64,000 nucleotides of DNA, from the NCBI GenBank assembly GCA_002362105.1, contig DETD01000019.1, positions 138,725-202,724 of the forward strand, in the 5' to 3' direction. Numbering within the stretch: position 1 is the first letter of the stretch; the number at the start of each line of letters is the position of its first letter. Below are positions 53,197 through 62,319 of this stretch, piece after piece. The position numbers and the translations under genes were made by a program. The notes beneath the pieces were generated by a model, which was given only the letters and a program-made list of their open reading frames with translations, was not told where the DNA came from and made no database searches. The stretch is from Bacteroidales bacterium UBA3297. GTDB taxonomy: Bacteria; Bacteroidota; Bacteroidia; Bacteroidales; Paludibacteraceae.

Positions 53197-54234
53197 CTTT
53201 TTTGTGCGGCTCTGCCGTTGCCCGATGTGGACGCGGCCCTCAAGGAGGCGGTTTATGCGCTCGATACGCTGAAGGCCGATGGCATAAAGCTTGCTACCAA
53301 TGTGGCGGGACAGTACCTTGGCGCTCCCGAACTCGACACGCTCTTCTCGCTGCTCAGCAACCGCAAGGCCGTCGTTATTCTACATCCACACCGTCCCGAA
53401 CCGGTCAATGCGGCTGTTATGCGGCAAACACCGCTCGCCATGCAGGAATATCTTTCCGAAACCACGCGTGCTGTAGCCAACATGATAAGCCGCAATGTCT
53501 TGGCGCGTTATCCTGGTGTAAAGGTGGTGGTTCCGCATTGTGGTGCCTATCTGCCGTTGGCTGTGCCTAGAATGAAGTCGCTTGCCCCGGTCATGCAGGC
53601 TAACAAGTTGGTGGGTGAAATCGATTGGGCGGCCAACCTCAATGCGCTCTACTACGACCTGGCGGGTGCGCATTCGCCCGAAACCATCCGTATGCTGCTC
53701 TCCATCACCTCTCCGCAGCATCTGCTCTATGGATCTGACTATCCCTATGTGGCGCCTGGGGCTCTTACTGCCAGCCTCAGCCGATTGCGGAAATACCTTG
53801 ACGAAGAACCCGACTTGGCTCCATTTAAGGAACTGATCCTTTCAAAAAATGCTGAAAAGCTTTTTGGAATTTCCGAAGGTGTCGCTTCGGTTGAAAAAAC
53901 AAAAGGCGACCTTATTGTCCGTATTGCTGAAATTGAGGTCTTCCCTGATTATTTAGACCAGTACCTCGAATACGCTTCCGAAGTGGACCGCTTGTCGGTT
54001 GAGCGCGAGCCTGGCGTTATTGGCCTTTTCCCTATGCAGGACCCCGGCTCGCCTTGTCAAATACGCATCCTTGAAATCTATGCCGACGACGACGCCTACC
54101 AGCGCCACTTGAAAACCGACCATTTCTTGAAATACAAACAGGGCACGTTGAAGATGGTGAAGTCGCTGAAACTAAATACGATGCATACACTCGATGGCCC
54201 AACTATGAATCTGATATTCAAAAAAATGAGGTAG
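53197..54234 (+). pseudogene. 5'-truncated amidohydrolase with C-terminal ABM domain
   Basis: The coding similarity begins abruptly near 53200 (CAALPLPDVDAALKEAVYAL), which in the amidohydrolase-2 family is internal; the N-terminal metal-binding HxH part is missing. The rest is intact for 338 residues: ILHPHRPEPVN, VVPHCGAYLPL, LLYGSDYPY (Asp), then FGISEG and an antibiotic-biosynthesis monooxygenase-like domain from about residue 225 (LIVRIAEIEVFPDYLDQYLE). A TTG at 53218 could start translation but would give a protein without the metal site. Most likely a 5' deletion pseudogene, cut close to a 10-bp inverted repeat. The fused ABM domain is known in some Bacteroidota relatives. Confidence 0.7.
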
Positions 54235-54371
54235 CCTGTGGCTCTGTCTTCCCTGCTTGGCCATTGTAAACCAGTGATGTGGAAACTGCGCTGTTTCCGG
54301 AAAATAGGGCTGGTCGTGTCGTAGTTGGGGCTCGGCCATATAGCACCGTCCAACAGCCTTTTCGCTTATGC

Positions 54372-55478
54372 TCAGGCGGTGTAGTTGTGGTCGACAACGA
54401 TGGTTATCTGTTCTCCTGGCAGGAGCGCTTGTAACTCTTCTTGCAGTTGCCGGGCAAGGGCCGACTCGTCTTTCACCGATATATCGGGAACCACGTCGAT
54501 CGAGACGCGGTGCTCGTCTTCGTAATAACAGAAGCCGTGAATCTGTACAATCTCGTGGTGGGCTTTCAGGGTTTGGGCCACCTGGCGCTGCATGCTGGCG
54601 TGTGGGTTGCTGCCTGTAGGGATGGCGTAGACGCCTATGGTCAGCACAATGCCGTGCCGCTGGTGCAGGGTTTCGCTTATGCGCCGGGTAAGGCGGTGGA
54701 TGTCGGTGGCACTCACTGTATCGTCGACATTCACATGTAACGAACCGATAATCAGATTCGGACCGTAGTTGTGGAGAATGAGGTCGAAAACTCCGTGCAC
54801 ACCGTCGAATTCAGATACCTCTTGCTTTATTTGGCTGACAAATTCGGGCGATATTCTGGCCCCGAGCAGCTCGTTGACTGGCGATGCCAGCATTTCGGCT
54901 CCTGCCTTAATGATGACCAGTGAGATGAGTACACCTAATATACCGTCGAGCGAGAAGCCCCATAAAATCATTACTAATGCCGACACCAGGGTCGATAGTG
55001 TGATGACGGCGTCGAACAGTGCGTCGGCTCCCGATGCTGTCAGTGCGTCGCTTTTCAACTCTTGCCCTTTCTTCTTCACGTAAGTCCCCAGCAGCAGTTT
55101 TACAACAATACCCGCAATAATAACCGCCAATGTTGTGGTGGTGTAATCGGGTGCTGAAGGGTTGAACAGTTTTTTTGCCGACTCTATCAGCGAGGTGATG
55201 CCCGCTGAAAGTACGATGACGGCGATGAGGATGGCGCTGAAGTACTCTACACGGCCGTAGCCGAAAGGGTGCTCGCGGTCGGCGGGACGGAGCGACAACT
55301 TGGTGCCGACGATGGTGATGACGCTCGACAAGGCGTCGCTCAAATTGTTGACGGCATCCATTACGATGGCCACAGAACCCGCTAATGCGCCAACTGCCGC
55401 CTTGAATGCAGCCAACAGCACGTTGGTGGCGATGCCGATCCAACTGGTACGGATGATTTGTGAAGAACGGTCTTTCAT
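54372..55478 (-). CDS. Cation diffusion facilitator transporter
   Basis: Inner-membrane exporter of divalent metal ions (Zn, Fe, Mn or Co) driven by proton exchange, 368 residues. Six membrane segments; metal-site residues in DAVNNLSDALSSV and HPFGYGRVEYFSA, and TASGADALFDAV; C-terminal cytoplasmic domain (about 220-300, FDGVHGVFDLILHNYGPN) followed by a second ferredoxin-like part (HEIVQIHGFCYYEDEH). I chose the ATG at 55476-55478 because a -7 box overlaps the upstream frame; the longer start at 55532 is less likely. Metal specificity is open. Confidence 0.9.
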   Translation of the reverse strand: MKDRSSQIIRTSWIGIATNVLLAAFKAAVGALAGSVAIVMDAVNNLSDALSSVITIVGTKLSLRPADREHPFGYGRVEYFSAILIAVIVLSAGITSLIESAKKLFNPSAPDYTTTTLAVIIAGIVVKLLLGTYVKKKGQELKSDALTASGADALFDAVITLSTLVSALVMILWGFSLDGILGVLISLVIIKAGAEMLASPVNELLGARISPEFVSQIKQEVSEFDGVHGVFDLILHNYGPNLIIGSLHVNVDDTVSATDIHRLTRRISETLHQRHGIVLTIGVYAIPTGSNPHASMQRQVAQTLKAHHEIVQIHGFCYYEDEHRVSIDVVPDISVKDESALARQLQEELQALLPGEQITIVVDHNYTA

Positions 55479-55511
55479 GTTGTTTTCAGAGTTTTTACTG
55501 TTCACGGAATG

Positions 55512-55519
55512 CAAAAGTA
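55512..55519 (-). promoter_or_regulatory. -7 promoter box that sets the CDF start
   Basis: Minus strand TACTTTTG, 33 bp before the chosen ATG and downstream of the alternative ATG at 55532, which would thus fall outside the mRNA. Confidence 0.5.
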
Positions 55520-55656
55520 CGTTTTCCTCCATATATATGCTATATGAAAATAGAGGGAAGAGCTACTGCCTGGTTGCCAACTGCTGTTTTTTTCGTCCTT
55601 TTCTTTTAAAAAGCGTGTTTATTCTGTAACTTTCCGAATAGTAAAATGTTGGAACT

Positions 55657-56574
55657 ATGGCAAAAAAGTTTTTATGGACGCTTGTTCTATCGCTGTTGGC
55701 TCTTACCCCGGCTTTCTCACAGTCGTTCTGCGATACCACCTGGTACACGGGCGAGGGTACACAATATGGCGGTATGGCGGGCAGCAACGGCGGCAACTGT
55801 GGCATTTGGGTCGATGAGGACGATATTTATACCTGTGCGCTCAACCACTCGCAATATGACAGCAGTATGGCGTGCGGGGCGTGCATTCATGTTTACGGAC
55901 CCATTGGCGATGTGACCATCAAGGTGGTGGACCGTTGTCCAGAGTGTAAACCGGGCGATATAGACTTCTCGACTGGTTCGTTTGTGAAGGTGGCAGAGTT
56001 GAAAGACGGACGCGTGCCTATCAAATGGCAGTTTGTGCCTTGCCCGTTGGCCGCCGACCAGCCGACTATACGTGTTTTTTATGATGCGGGTACCAGCCCG
56101 TACTATTTTAAGGCGATGTTCAGCAACCTGTTTGTGGCGCTGCAGAAAGTAGAATTTTTGGACGATGACGGCAGTTGGGTGAACATCCACCGCGAAATGT
56201 ACAACTATTTTGTATATCCTGGTGGTTTGGGGGGCGACAAGACTAAAGTGGGCCCTTATTCTTTCCGGCTGACTTCGTGGACGGGTGAGCAGATTGTGGC
56301 CGAAAATATTGAGGCGGTGCCCGACCAGGAGTTCGATCTGGGTGTGCAGTTCTCGCAACCTTATTGTGGCGAGGCTTCTTCCGTTGCTGTCGTAAGTGCC
56401 GGGGCAGAACCTTCCGGTGTCTATAGGGTGGAGGTGTTCGATGTGCAGGGCCGTTTGCTGGCGGTGTTAGACGAATGGAATCCGCAATTGTTGGATGGCG
56501 TTTGTCCGCAAATCGTTATTGTCCGGCAGTATGCCGCCAATGGCGTGTTTTTGCAGAAGTGGTGGGTGAAATAG
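55657..56574 (+). CDS. Bacterial expansin-like protein with sorting tail
   Basis: A 305-residue secreted protein: signal peptide (MAKKFLWTLVLSLLALTPAF), a double-psi beta-barrel expansin domain 1 (about 22-130: TQYGGMAGSNGGNCGIWV, ALNHSQYDSSMACGACIHVY, VVDRCPECKPGDIDFSTGSF with the conserved acidic residue), a CBM63-like domain 2 (about 130-230: VPIKWQFVPCPL, YYFKAMFSNLFVALQKVEF), and a Por-like tail (YRVEVFDVQGRLLAVLDEW). Expansins loosen cellulose-pectin or cellulose-xyloglucan contacts without hydrolysis. Its presence in a Bacteroidales genome with pectin enzymes fits plant cell-wall use. It may lack full enzyme activity, as expansins do. Confidence 0.85.
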   Translation: MAKKFLWTLVLSLLALTPAFSQSFCDTTWYTGEGTQYGGMAGSNGGNCGIWVDEDDIYTCALNHSQYDSSMACGACIHVYGPIGDVTIKVVDRCPECKPGDIDFSTGSFVKVAELKDGRVPIKWQFVPCPLAADQPTIRVFYDAGTSPYYFKAMFSNLFVALQKVEFLDDDGSWVNIHREMYNYFVYPGGLGGDKTKVGPYSFRLTSWTGEQIVAENIEAVPDQEFDLGVQFSQPYCGEASSVAVVSAGAEPSGVYRVEVFDVQGRLLAVLDEWNPQLLDGVCPQIVIVRQYAANGVFLQKWWVK

Positions 56575-56644
56575 GCATGGATAGGAGTATAACTGGTTCT
56601 CGGAATTAAATAGTATAAAATTATGGCACCTTGTCAGATTTATA

Positions 56645-56685
56645 ACATTCCGTGGAATGTAGTTGCCGTTTAATTCCTAATTTTG
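56645..56685 (+). promoter_or_regulatory. Palindrome and -7 box upstream of the ATPase-nuclease gene
   Basis: Palindrome ACATTCC-GT-GGAATGT at 56645-56660, then TAATTTTG at 56678-56685, 22 bp before the ATG. The palindrome covers the -33 region, so repression there is plausible. Confidence 0.45.
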
Positions 56686-56707
56686 TGATTATAATATAGA
56701 ATGCATT

Positions 56708-58297
56708 ATGGGCTTGTATTTGAATCCGAATGCTGACGCATTTCAAATAGGGTTAAACTCAAAAATATATGTGGACAAATCTCTGGTGTTGGCAGAGTTG
56801 AACAAACTTGCTTGCACGCAGGGGAACTTTGTCTGCGTTTCCCGTCCGCGCCGCTTCGGAAAAAGTATGGTGGGCAACCTGGTTTCCGCTTACTATTCGA
56901 AGGGTTGTGACACCCGCTCCATTTTCAGCCAGATGAAAATCGGACATACGCCCGACTATGACAAGTTCTTGAACAAGTTTAACGTCATCAAGTTAGATCT
57001 GAATGGGTGCTACCAGAATGCTAGAGTAGAAAATAACGTTGAAAACTTGATAGGGAGTGTCAACAACGATTTACTAAAAGAATTTCGCAAACAATTTCCT
57101 GATATTCAATTTGACGATAATTCGTCTATATCTAGGTGTATAAAGAACGTATACGCAGAGACTGGCGAAAAGTTCGTTATCATCATCGACGAGTACGATG
57201 TGTTAGTGCGCGAGAAGGTTCCCCAAACGTTGTTCGACAACTACCTTAGTTTCTTGAATGGATTGTTTAAAGACACCACCATTCGTCCCGCCCTTGCCCT
57301 TGCCTATATTACCGGCATTATGCCGATTGTGCGCGACAAGGTGCAGAGCAAGCTGAACGAGTTCTCGGAGTACACCATGCTGAGCCCGGCACAGTTTGCC
57401 GGTATGATTGGCTTCACCGAAGAGGAGGTGAAGGCGCTGTGCGAACAGTATGGCACAGACTACGACGAGTGCCTGCGCTGGTACGACGGATACAAGATGT
57501 CTGAAACCGTTAAAGTGTGCAACCCGTTGTCGGTGGTTAACGCCATCACTCGGGGCGAATTCGACAGCTACTGGTCGGCAACCGGCTCGTTCGAGGCCTT
57601 GCGCGACTATATACTGATGGACTTCGAGGGCATCCGTCAGGACATCATCCAGATGATTGCCGGAGAAAGTGTGGAAGTGGAGGCCGGCACCTTCCAAAAC
57701 ACTATGGACAGTTTCCACTCGAAAGACGACGTCTTCACCTACCTGATTCATTTGGGCTACCTCTACTATAACCGAAAGGAGAAAACTTGCCAAATTCCAA
57801 ACGAGGAAGTGCGTCAGGAGTGGATTAAGTCGATAAGGTTGAGTCCCGACTACAAATCGGTGATGGCTGTGGTCAACGCCTCAAAACGTTTGCTCGACGA
57901 CACCATTAACGGCAACGAGGAGTCGGTGGCCCGTGCGCTCAATGCTGCCCACACCGAGGTGACCAGTCCGCTGACCTACAACGACGAGCACTGTTTCCAG
58001 AGTGCCATCTGCTTGGCGTATTTCTATGCCAATACCCGCTACACAGTCATCAAAGAGTTGCCAACGGGCAAAGGGTATGCCGATCTTGTGCTGGTGCCCT
58101 ATCTGCCCAACATACCTGCGCTGGTAATTGAGCTGAAGCACAACAAGAGCGCGCAAAGCGCCATCGGTCAGATAAGGGAACGGAACTACTGCCAAGCCCT
58201 GGACAAACACTACGACAATCTGCTGTTTGTTGGCATTAATTACGACGAAAAGACCAAGGTGCACACTTGCAAGATTGAACGGGTTGTGAAAGGATAA
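56708..58297 (+). CDS. AAA-ATPase-like protein with C-terminal PD-(D/E)XK nuclease domain
   Basis: A 529-residue protein of the AAA-ATPase_like/PDDEXK_9 kind, common in Bacteroidales with unknown role. N-terminal start YVDKSLVLAELNKLA, then VSRPRRFGKSMVGNLVSAYY as Walker A-like, Walker B-like FVIIIDEYDVLVRE, and the C-terminal nuclease-like core YADLVLVPYLP with ALVIELKHNKSAQSAIGQI (D-x, then E-x-K). No signal peptide. No toxin or methylase partner. It stands alone with its own promoter; next gene starts 64 bp on. It may act in defence or DNA processing; not established. Confidence 0.85.
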   Translation: MGLYLNPNADAFQIGLNSKIYVDKSLVLAELNKLACTQGNFVCVSRPRRFGKSMVGNLVSAYYSKGCDTRSIFSQMKIGHTPDYDKFLNKFNVIKLDLNGCYQNARVENNVENLIGSVNNDLLKEFRKQFPDIQFDDNSSISRCIKNVYAETGEKFVIIIDEYDVLVREKVPQTLFDNYLSFLNGLFKDTTIRPALALAYITGIMPIVRDKVQSKLNEFSEYTMLSPAQFAGMIGFTEEEVKALCEQYGTDYDECLRWYDGYKMSETVKVCNPLSVVNAITRGEFDSYWSATGSFEALRDYILMDFEGIRQDIIQMIAGESVEVEAGTFQNTMDSFHSKDDVFTYLIHLGYLYYNRKEKTCQIPNEEVRQEWIKSIRLSPDYKSVMAVVNASKRLLDDTINGNEESVARALNAAHTEVTSPLTYNDEHCFQSAICLAYFYANTRYTVIKELPTGKGYADLVLVPYLPNIPALVIELKHNKSAQSAIGQIRERNYCQALDKHYDNLLFVGINYDEKTKVHTCKIERVVKG

Positions 58298-58335
58298 ATG
58301 TGGCTCAACCTTCGGTTTAGTACCGTGATTAGTTG

Positions 58336-58343
58336 TATTTTTG
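58336..58343 (+). promoter_or_regulatory. -7 promoter box of the DUF819 gene
   Basis: TATTTTTG, 18 bp before the ATG at 58361. Confidence 0.5.
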
Positions 58344-58360
58344 CGTAAAATTGAGCTTTT

Positions 58361-59533
58361 ATGTTTTCCTTTTTATTAGTCGCATACTGCCTGCTCACCC
58401 CCTTGTTGGTGTTGTGGCTCACTTATAAATACTCCTTCATGGCAAAGTTGGGAAGTGTGGTTATAGCCTACACGCTGGGCTGTCTGGTGGCCTTGTCGGG
58501 AGTTTTGCCCGCATTGGGCGGAACCGAGCAGGTGAAACAGACCTTGCTGGCCGTGTCGAGCGCTTCGGTGCCGTTGGCAATTCCGCTCATGCTGTTCTCG
58601 TCCGATGTCCGTTCGTGGAAACATCTGGCTCCCAATTTCACGAAGTCGCTCTTCTCGGGCCTGTTGGCGTGTGTGCTCGTTGCCGTTGCCGGCTTTTATC
58701 TGTTCGGCAGTTCCAACCCGCAGCATTATGCCGGCGTTTCGGCCATGTTCGTCGGCCTGTATACGGGCGGAACGGCCAATATGGCTACCATTAAGGAGGT
58801 GGCCGGTGTCGATAACGACACTTTCCTGCAGGCGCAGATCTACCAGATTCTGGTGGGGGCCATCTATTTGCTGGTGGTTATTGTGGCGGGTAAGTTTATC
58901 GTCAGGGCTGTTTTGCCCAAATTTAAACCGGCCGAACAGTCCGATGCGGAAGATATGGAAGTCCGGGAAGAGGAAAAAGAACTGTTTTTGGGCCTTTTTA
59001 CAAAAAAGAACAGCAAACCGCTGCTTGGTGCGTTAGCTCTGACCCTCGTTATTCTGGGGCTGGGCTATCTGGTAACGCTCCTGTTCCCGAAAGAGTCGTT
59101 TATGGCGGTCTTTATGCTGTCCATCTCGTTTATGGCCATTCTGGCATCGCTCGACAAACGGGTGCGCGCGCTTCCGCATACCTTCGACGCTGGGGTTTAT
59201 CTGATTCTGGTTTTCAGCGTTGCGGTGGCTTCAAGTGTGGGTGAAGATATGTTCAACAATCTCGATTTCGATTTCTTCCTGTTTGTGCTGTTTGTCACCC
59301 TGGGTCCTTTCGTTATGCACATTTTGCTGAACTTCCTCCTGAGGGTCGATGCCGACACCACCCTGGTCAGTTCTATCGCCTTGGTTACCAGTCCGGCCTT
59401 TGTGCCTGTCATGGCGGGCACGCTGAAAAACCGTGAAGTGGTCGGCCCGGGCATAACCGTTGGTCTGATTGGCTATGCGGTGGGGACTTATCTGGGTTAC
59501 CTGGTCTATCTGTTGTTGCAATCGTTGTTTTAG
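58361..59533 (+). CDS. DUF819 family membrane protein
   Basis: Inner-membrane protein of 390 residues with about ten hydrophobic segments, characteristic GLYTGGTANMATIKEVAGVD and ending in VTSPAFVPVMAGTLKNREVV, GPGITVGLIGYAVGTYLG. The family is uncharacterised; a transport role is expected from the fold. It starts 64 bp after the ATPase-nuclease gene and is followed after 5 bp by the PAP2 gene, so these two are likely cotranscribed. Confidence 0.85.
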   Translation: MFSFLLVAYCLLTPLLVLWLTYKYSFMAKLGSVVIAYTLGCLVALSGVLPALGGTEQVKQTLLAVSSASVPLAIPLMLFSSDVRSWKHLAPNFTKSLFSGLLACVLVAVAGFYLFGSSNPQHYAGVSAMFVGLYTGGTANMATIKEVAGVDNDTFLQAQIYQILVGAIYLLVVIVAGKFIVRAVLPKFKPAEQSDAEDMEVREEEKELFLGLFTKKNSKPLLGALALTLVILGLGYLVTLLFPKESFMAVFMLSISFMAILASLDKRVRALPHTFDAGVYLILVFSVAVASSVGEDMFNNLDFDFFLFVLFVTLGPFVMHILLNFLLRVDADTTLVSSIALVTSPAFVPVMAGTLKNREVVGPGITVGLIGYAVGTYLGYLVYLLLQSLF

Positions 59534-59537
59534 AATT

Positions 59538-60905
59538 ATGGCGAAGGTTTTGTGGCTTGTTCTGCTTTGTTGGGTGTGCGTGCTGGGGCAGGTGGCGTCG
59601 GCGCAGGAAGGAGCGCTGTCTCCGGTGTTGGAAACCGATTCCCTGCAGGTGGACCGCTGTGCGTGCCGCAGTTTTAAGTGGAACTACGCTGTTGCGCCGG
59701 GTTTGCTGCTCGGTAGCGCGTGCGTCGTACGCCACTTCGACAACGACCTCCTCAAATTCCGTGAAGACCATCTTTTCAGTTTCCATAACAGTGCCGACGA
59801 TGTGGTGCAAACGCTGCCGGGCGTTCTGTTCCTTGGCCTTCGGGCTGTTGGTGTGAAGGGGAAAAGCGACACTTGGGGCCAGTTGCTGGCGGCTACCGGC
59901 TTCTCTGCCGCCATTACGGCTGGTTTGACCGAGGGGCTGAAAAACACGTGGGGACGGACCCGCCCCAACGACGAGTACTTCCACAACTCGTTCCCGTCGG
60001 GTCATACCTTTACCGCCTTTACGGGGGCCACACTGCTGCACCGCGAGTATGGCGGAAAGAGCATCTGGTACAGTGTTGGTGGCTATACGTTGGCCGGCTT
60101 GGTTGGCGTCAGCCGCATCTTGAACAAAGAGCATTGGGCCAGCGATGTGCTGGCGGGGGCAGGCTTGGGACTGGTTTCCGGACATTTGGGCTACGGCTTG
60201 GCCGAATGTATGTTTGCCCATCCGCGCCGGGGGCGGCCCTCTTACTACGGACGTAACCCCAGCTTCATCGGGGTGAATGCGCACGTGTCGCCGTGGGGAA
60301 ATAGTATCAACTCGTTGGGCGTGTGTACCGATCCGGCTGCGACCTTCGAAAAGCAGTTCGTCCGCTTCAACCATAAAATAGGCTATGGTTACAGCCTCGA
60401 GGGGGCGTACTTCCCCTTCCGCTATGTGGGCTTTGGCTGCGAAACCTCCATGTTCTTCAACCAGTTCGAGTTAGACGAAGATTACTTCCGTGTGCCAGCC
60501 AACCGTGTGCAGGCTCACTATGTCGCCTTCGAGTCGAACAAGGCGAAAACCTACCAGTTTATGCCCGGCATCTACTTCGACGTGCCGGTTTGCAGCCGGG
60601 TGTTGGTCGGCGGAAAAGTGTTGTACGGAATGGGGCAGACCTTGTCGTTCAATGTGGAGGCCGATACACACAATCCGGCGCTGGGACCCGAACACTGGGT
60701 GTATATCTACGACGATTTCACCTATGGCAGCGCCTTTAAGGCGGGAATCCACGGCCGTTATCTTGTTGGGCACTATCTGGAAGTGAGTGCGGGCCTTAAC
60801 TATTCTTATTCGAATGCGGGTTACGCCTTTTTCAACTATCCCGAAAGTACCTCGTCGGTCCAAAATCTGGGCTTCCAGTTAGGCGTGGCGGTACCACTTG
60901 AGTAG
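59538..60905 (+). CDS. PAP2-family phosphatase with C-terminal beta-barrel
   Basis: A 455-residue exported protein. Start at ATG 59538, giving a clean signal peptide (MAKVLWLVLLCWVCVLGQVA); the upstream frame is out. The PAP2 acid phosphatase part holds all three motifs, KNTWGRTRP, PSGH and SRILNKEHWASD (general acid His), so lipid or phosphate-ester dephosphorylation is expected. From about 230 the chain changes to barrel-like strands (SLEGAYFPFRYVGFGCETSM, SFNVEADTHNPA...) ending LGFQLGVAVPLE, an outer-membrane end. Such fusions suggest an outer-membrane lipid phosphatase. Its last 126 bp are duplicated at 62566-62691. Confidence 0.85.
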   Translation: MAKVLWLVLLCWVCVLGQVASAQEGALSPVLETDSLQVDRCACRSFKWNYAVAPGLLLGSACVVRHFDNDLLKFREDHLFSFHNSADDVVQTLPGVLFLGLRAVGVKGKSDTWGQLLAATGFSAAITAGLTEGLKNTWGRTRPNDEYFHNSFPSGHTFTAFTGATLLHREYGGKSIWYSVGGYTLAGLVGVSRILNKEHWASDVLAGAGLGLVSGHLGYGLAECMFAHPRRGRPSYYGRNPSFIGVNAHVSPWGNSINSLGVCTDPAATFEKQFVRFNHKIGYGYSLEGAYFPFRYVGFGCETSMFFNQFELDEDYFRVPANRVQAHYVAFESNKAKTYQFMPGIYFDVPVCSRVLVGGKVLYGMGQTLSFNVEADTHNPALGPEHWVYIYDDFTYGSAFKAGIHGRYLVGHYLEVSAGLNYSYSNAGYAFFNYPESTSSVQNLGFQLGVAVPLE

Positions 60906-61242
60906 GCCGTTGTTTTTAGACTATGTTCAGAAGAAAAGAAGAGTCTGTTATTGTCCCCCAATGAAGTGTAAAAAAATGATGTGAGCAAGTCGATATAGAG
61001 CGACGTTTCCCCAATGTTTTCACAATGGTTCTGCCAATTGTTGCGTCAAACTATTCGGCTATATGGTATTCACCGCCGAAATTGAAAATATTCTCGTTTT
61101 TAATACTTATATTTGCGATTATCCATTGCTGCTTTTTTTGTAGCAACGCCAGATTAGGTGAAAATTGTGATCTATGAAAGCCCTGATAATCTTTTATTTG
61201 TCAGGATGTTAATTTATAAATACCTTCGTGATTTTAAGTAAT
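60906..61242. other. Gap upstream of the DUF1016 gene
   Basis: Contains a -7 box TATATTTG at 61108-61115 (TTG near 61082, spacer 23 bp) and a hairpin-like CCTGAT...TGTCAGG near 61173-61206. The part to about 60990 resembles DNA after the PAP2 fragment at 62691-62790. No gene seen. Confidence 0.5.
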
Positions 61243-62319
61243 ATGGAAAATACTGAAAACAGTTCTATTCAAGTTATATCCCAGCTGGAATTCCAAACTT
61301 TACTGAACGACGTCTCACACATAGTGGAAGAAGCCCATGAGAGTGCCGCCCGGGCAGTTAATGTGGCATTAACACTTAGGAACTGGAAGCTTGGAGAACG
61401 AATTGCAAAAGAGAACCTCGATGGTAAGGACAGAGCAGAGTATGGCAAGAATGTGATGTTCCAACTGTCTGCAGAACTCACTAAAACTTATGGAAAGGGT
61501 TTCGATAGAAGTTCGCTGTATAAGTATATGAAGTTCTATCAGATGTTTCCTCAAATTGTGGAGACGCCATCTCCACAATCTATTCTACTTCCATGGTCCC
61601 ACTACTGTGAACTAATACGTGTCGAGAACAAGGAAGCCCGTAAATGGTATGAGAAAGAAGCTTTCAACGAGACATGGTCTGTGAAAACCCTGCACAGGAA
61701 CATAGCATCGCAATACTATAACAGATTGCTACTTTCGCAGAACAAGCAGCCCGTAATTGAGGAGATGCACCATAAGACAGCTGGCATGCAGTATAACAGG
61801 CTTGAATTTATCAAGAACCCTGTTGTCGCAGAATTCCTTGGTCTGAATACTGATATGGATTATACGGAGACCAAGCTAGAGAAATGCATCATCAACCACA
61901 TGCAGAAGTTTATACTTGAAATGGGCAAAGGTTTCGCATTTGTTGGACGCCAACAGCACATTAGAACCGACATGGGTGATTATTATATTGACCTCGTATT
62001 TTACAACTACATCCTCAAGTGCTTTTTCCTAGTGGATATTAAAACCGAACAGATTTCGCACCAAGATGTAGGGCAAATGGATATGTATGTTAGAATGTAT
62101 GACTCACTGAAGCGAACCGAAGGAGACAACCCGACCATCGGTCTGCTACTTTGTTCTCAAACTAGCGAGGACATGGCAAGATACAGTGTATTAAACGGAA
62201 GCAAACAAATCTTTCAAGCCAAATACATACCATATCTGCCTACAAAAGAAGAACTCGCAAGGGAAATTGAGGTACAGACAGAGATATTCCGTCAGCAACT
62301 CGATGATGGCATGAAGTAA
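61243..62319 (+). CDS. DUF1016 (YhcG) family PD-(D/E)XK nuclease
   Basis: A 358-residue protein from the ATG at 61243 (a GTG at 61228 is an alternative). N-terminal DUF1016_N helices (ALTLRNWKLGERIAKENLD, LTKTYGKGFDRSSLYKYMKF), then a C-terminal PD-(D/E)XK nuclease core: DYYIDLVFYNYILKCFFLVD followed by IKTEQISHQDVGQMDMYV. YhcG-type proteins often accompany type I restriction or other mobile DNA genes. None is near; the gene is alone and is framed by two copies of the PAP2 3' end. Confidence 0.88.
   Translation: MENTENSSIQVISQLEFQTLLNDVSHIVEEAHESAARAVNVALTLRNWKLGERIAKENLDGKDRAEYGKNVMFQLSAELTKTYGKGFDRSSLYKYMKFYQMFPQIVETPSPQSILLPWSHYCELIRVENKEARKWYEKEAFNETWSVKTLHRNIASQYYNRLLLSQNKQPVIEEMHHKTAGMQYNRLEFIKNPVVAEFLGLNTDMDYTETKLEKCIINHMQKFILEMGKGFAFVGRQQHIRTDMGDYYIDLVFYNYILKCFFLVDIKTEQISHQDVGQMDMYVRMYDSLKRTEGDNPTIGLLLCSQTSEDMARYSVLNGSKQIFQAKYIPYLPTKEELAREIEVQTEIFRQQLDDGMK

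Noticed and set aside
53133..53570. 145-codon plus-strand frame overlapping the amidohydrolase
   Set aside because: Out of frame with the conserved amidohydrolase sequence; Arg/Gly/Cys-rich shadow.
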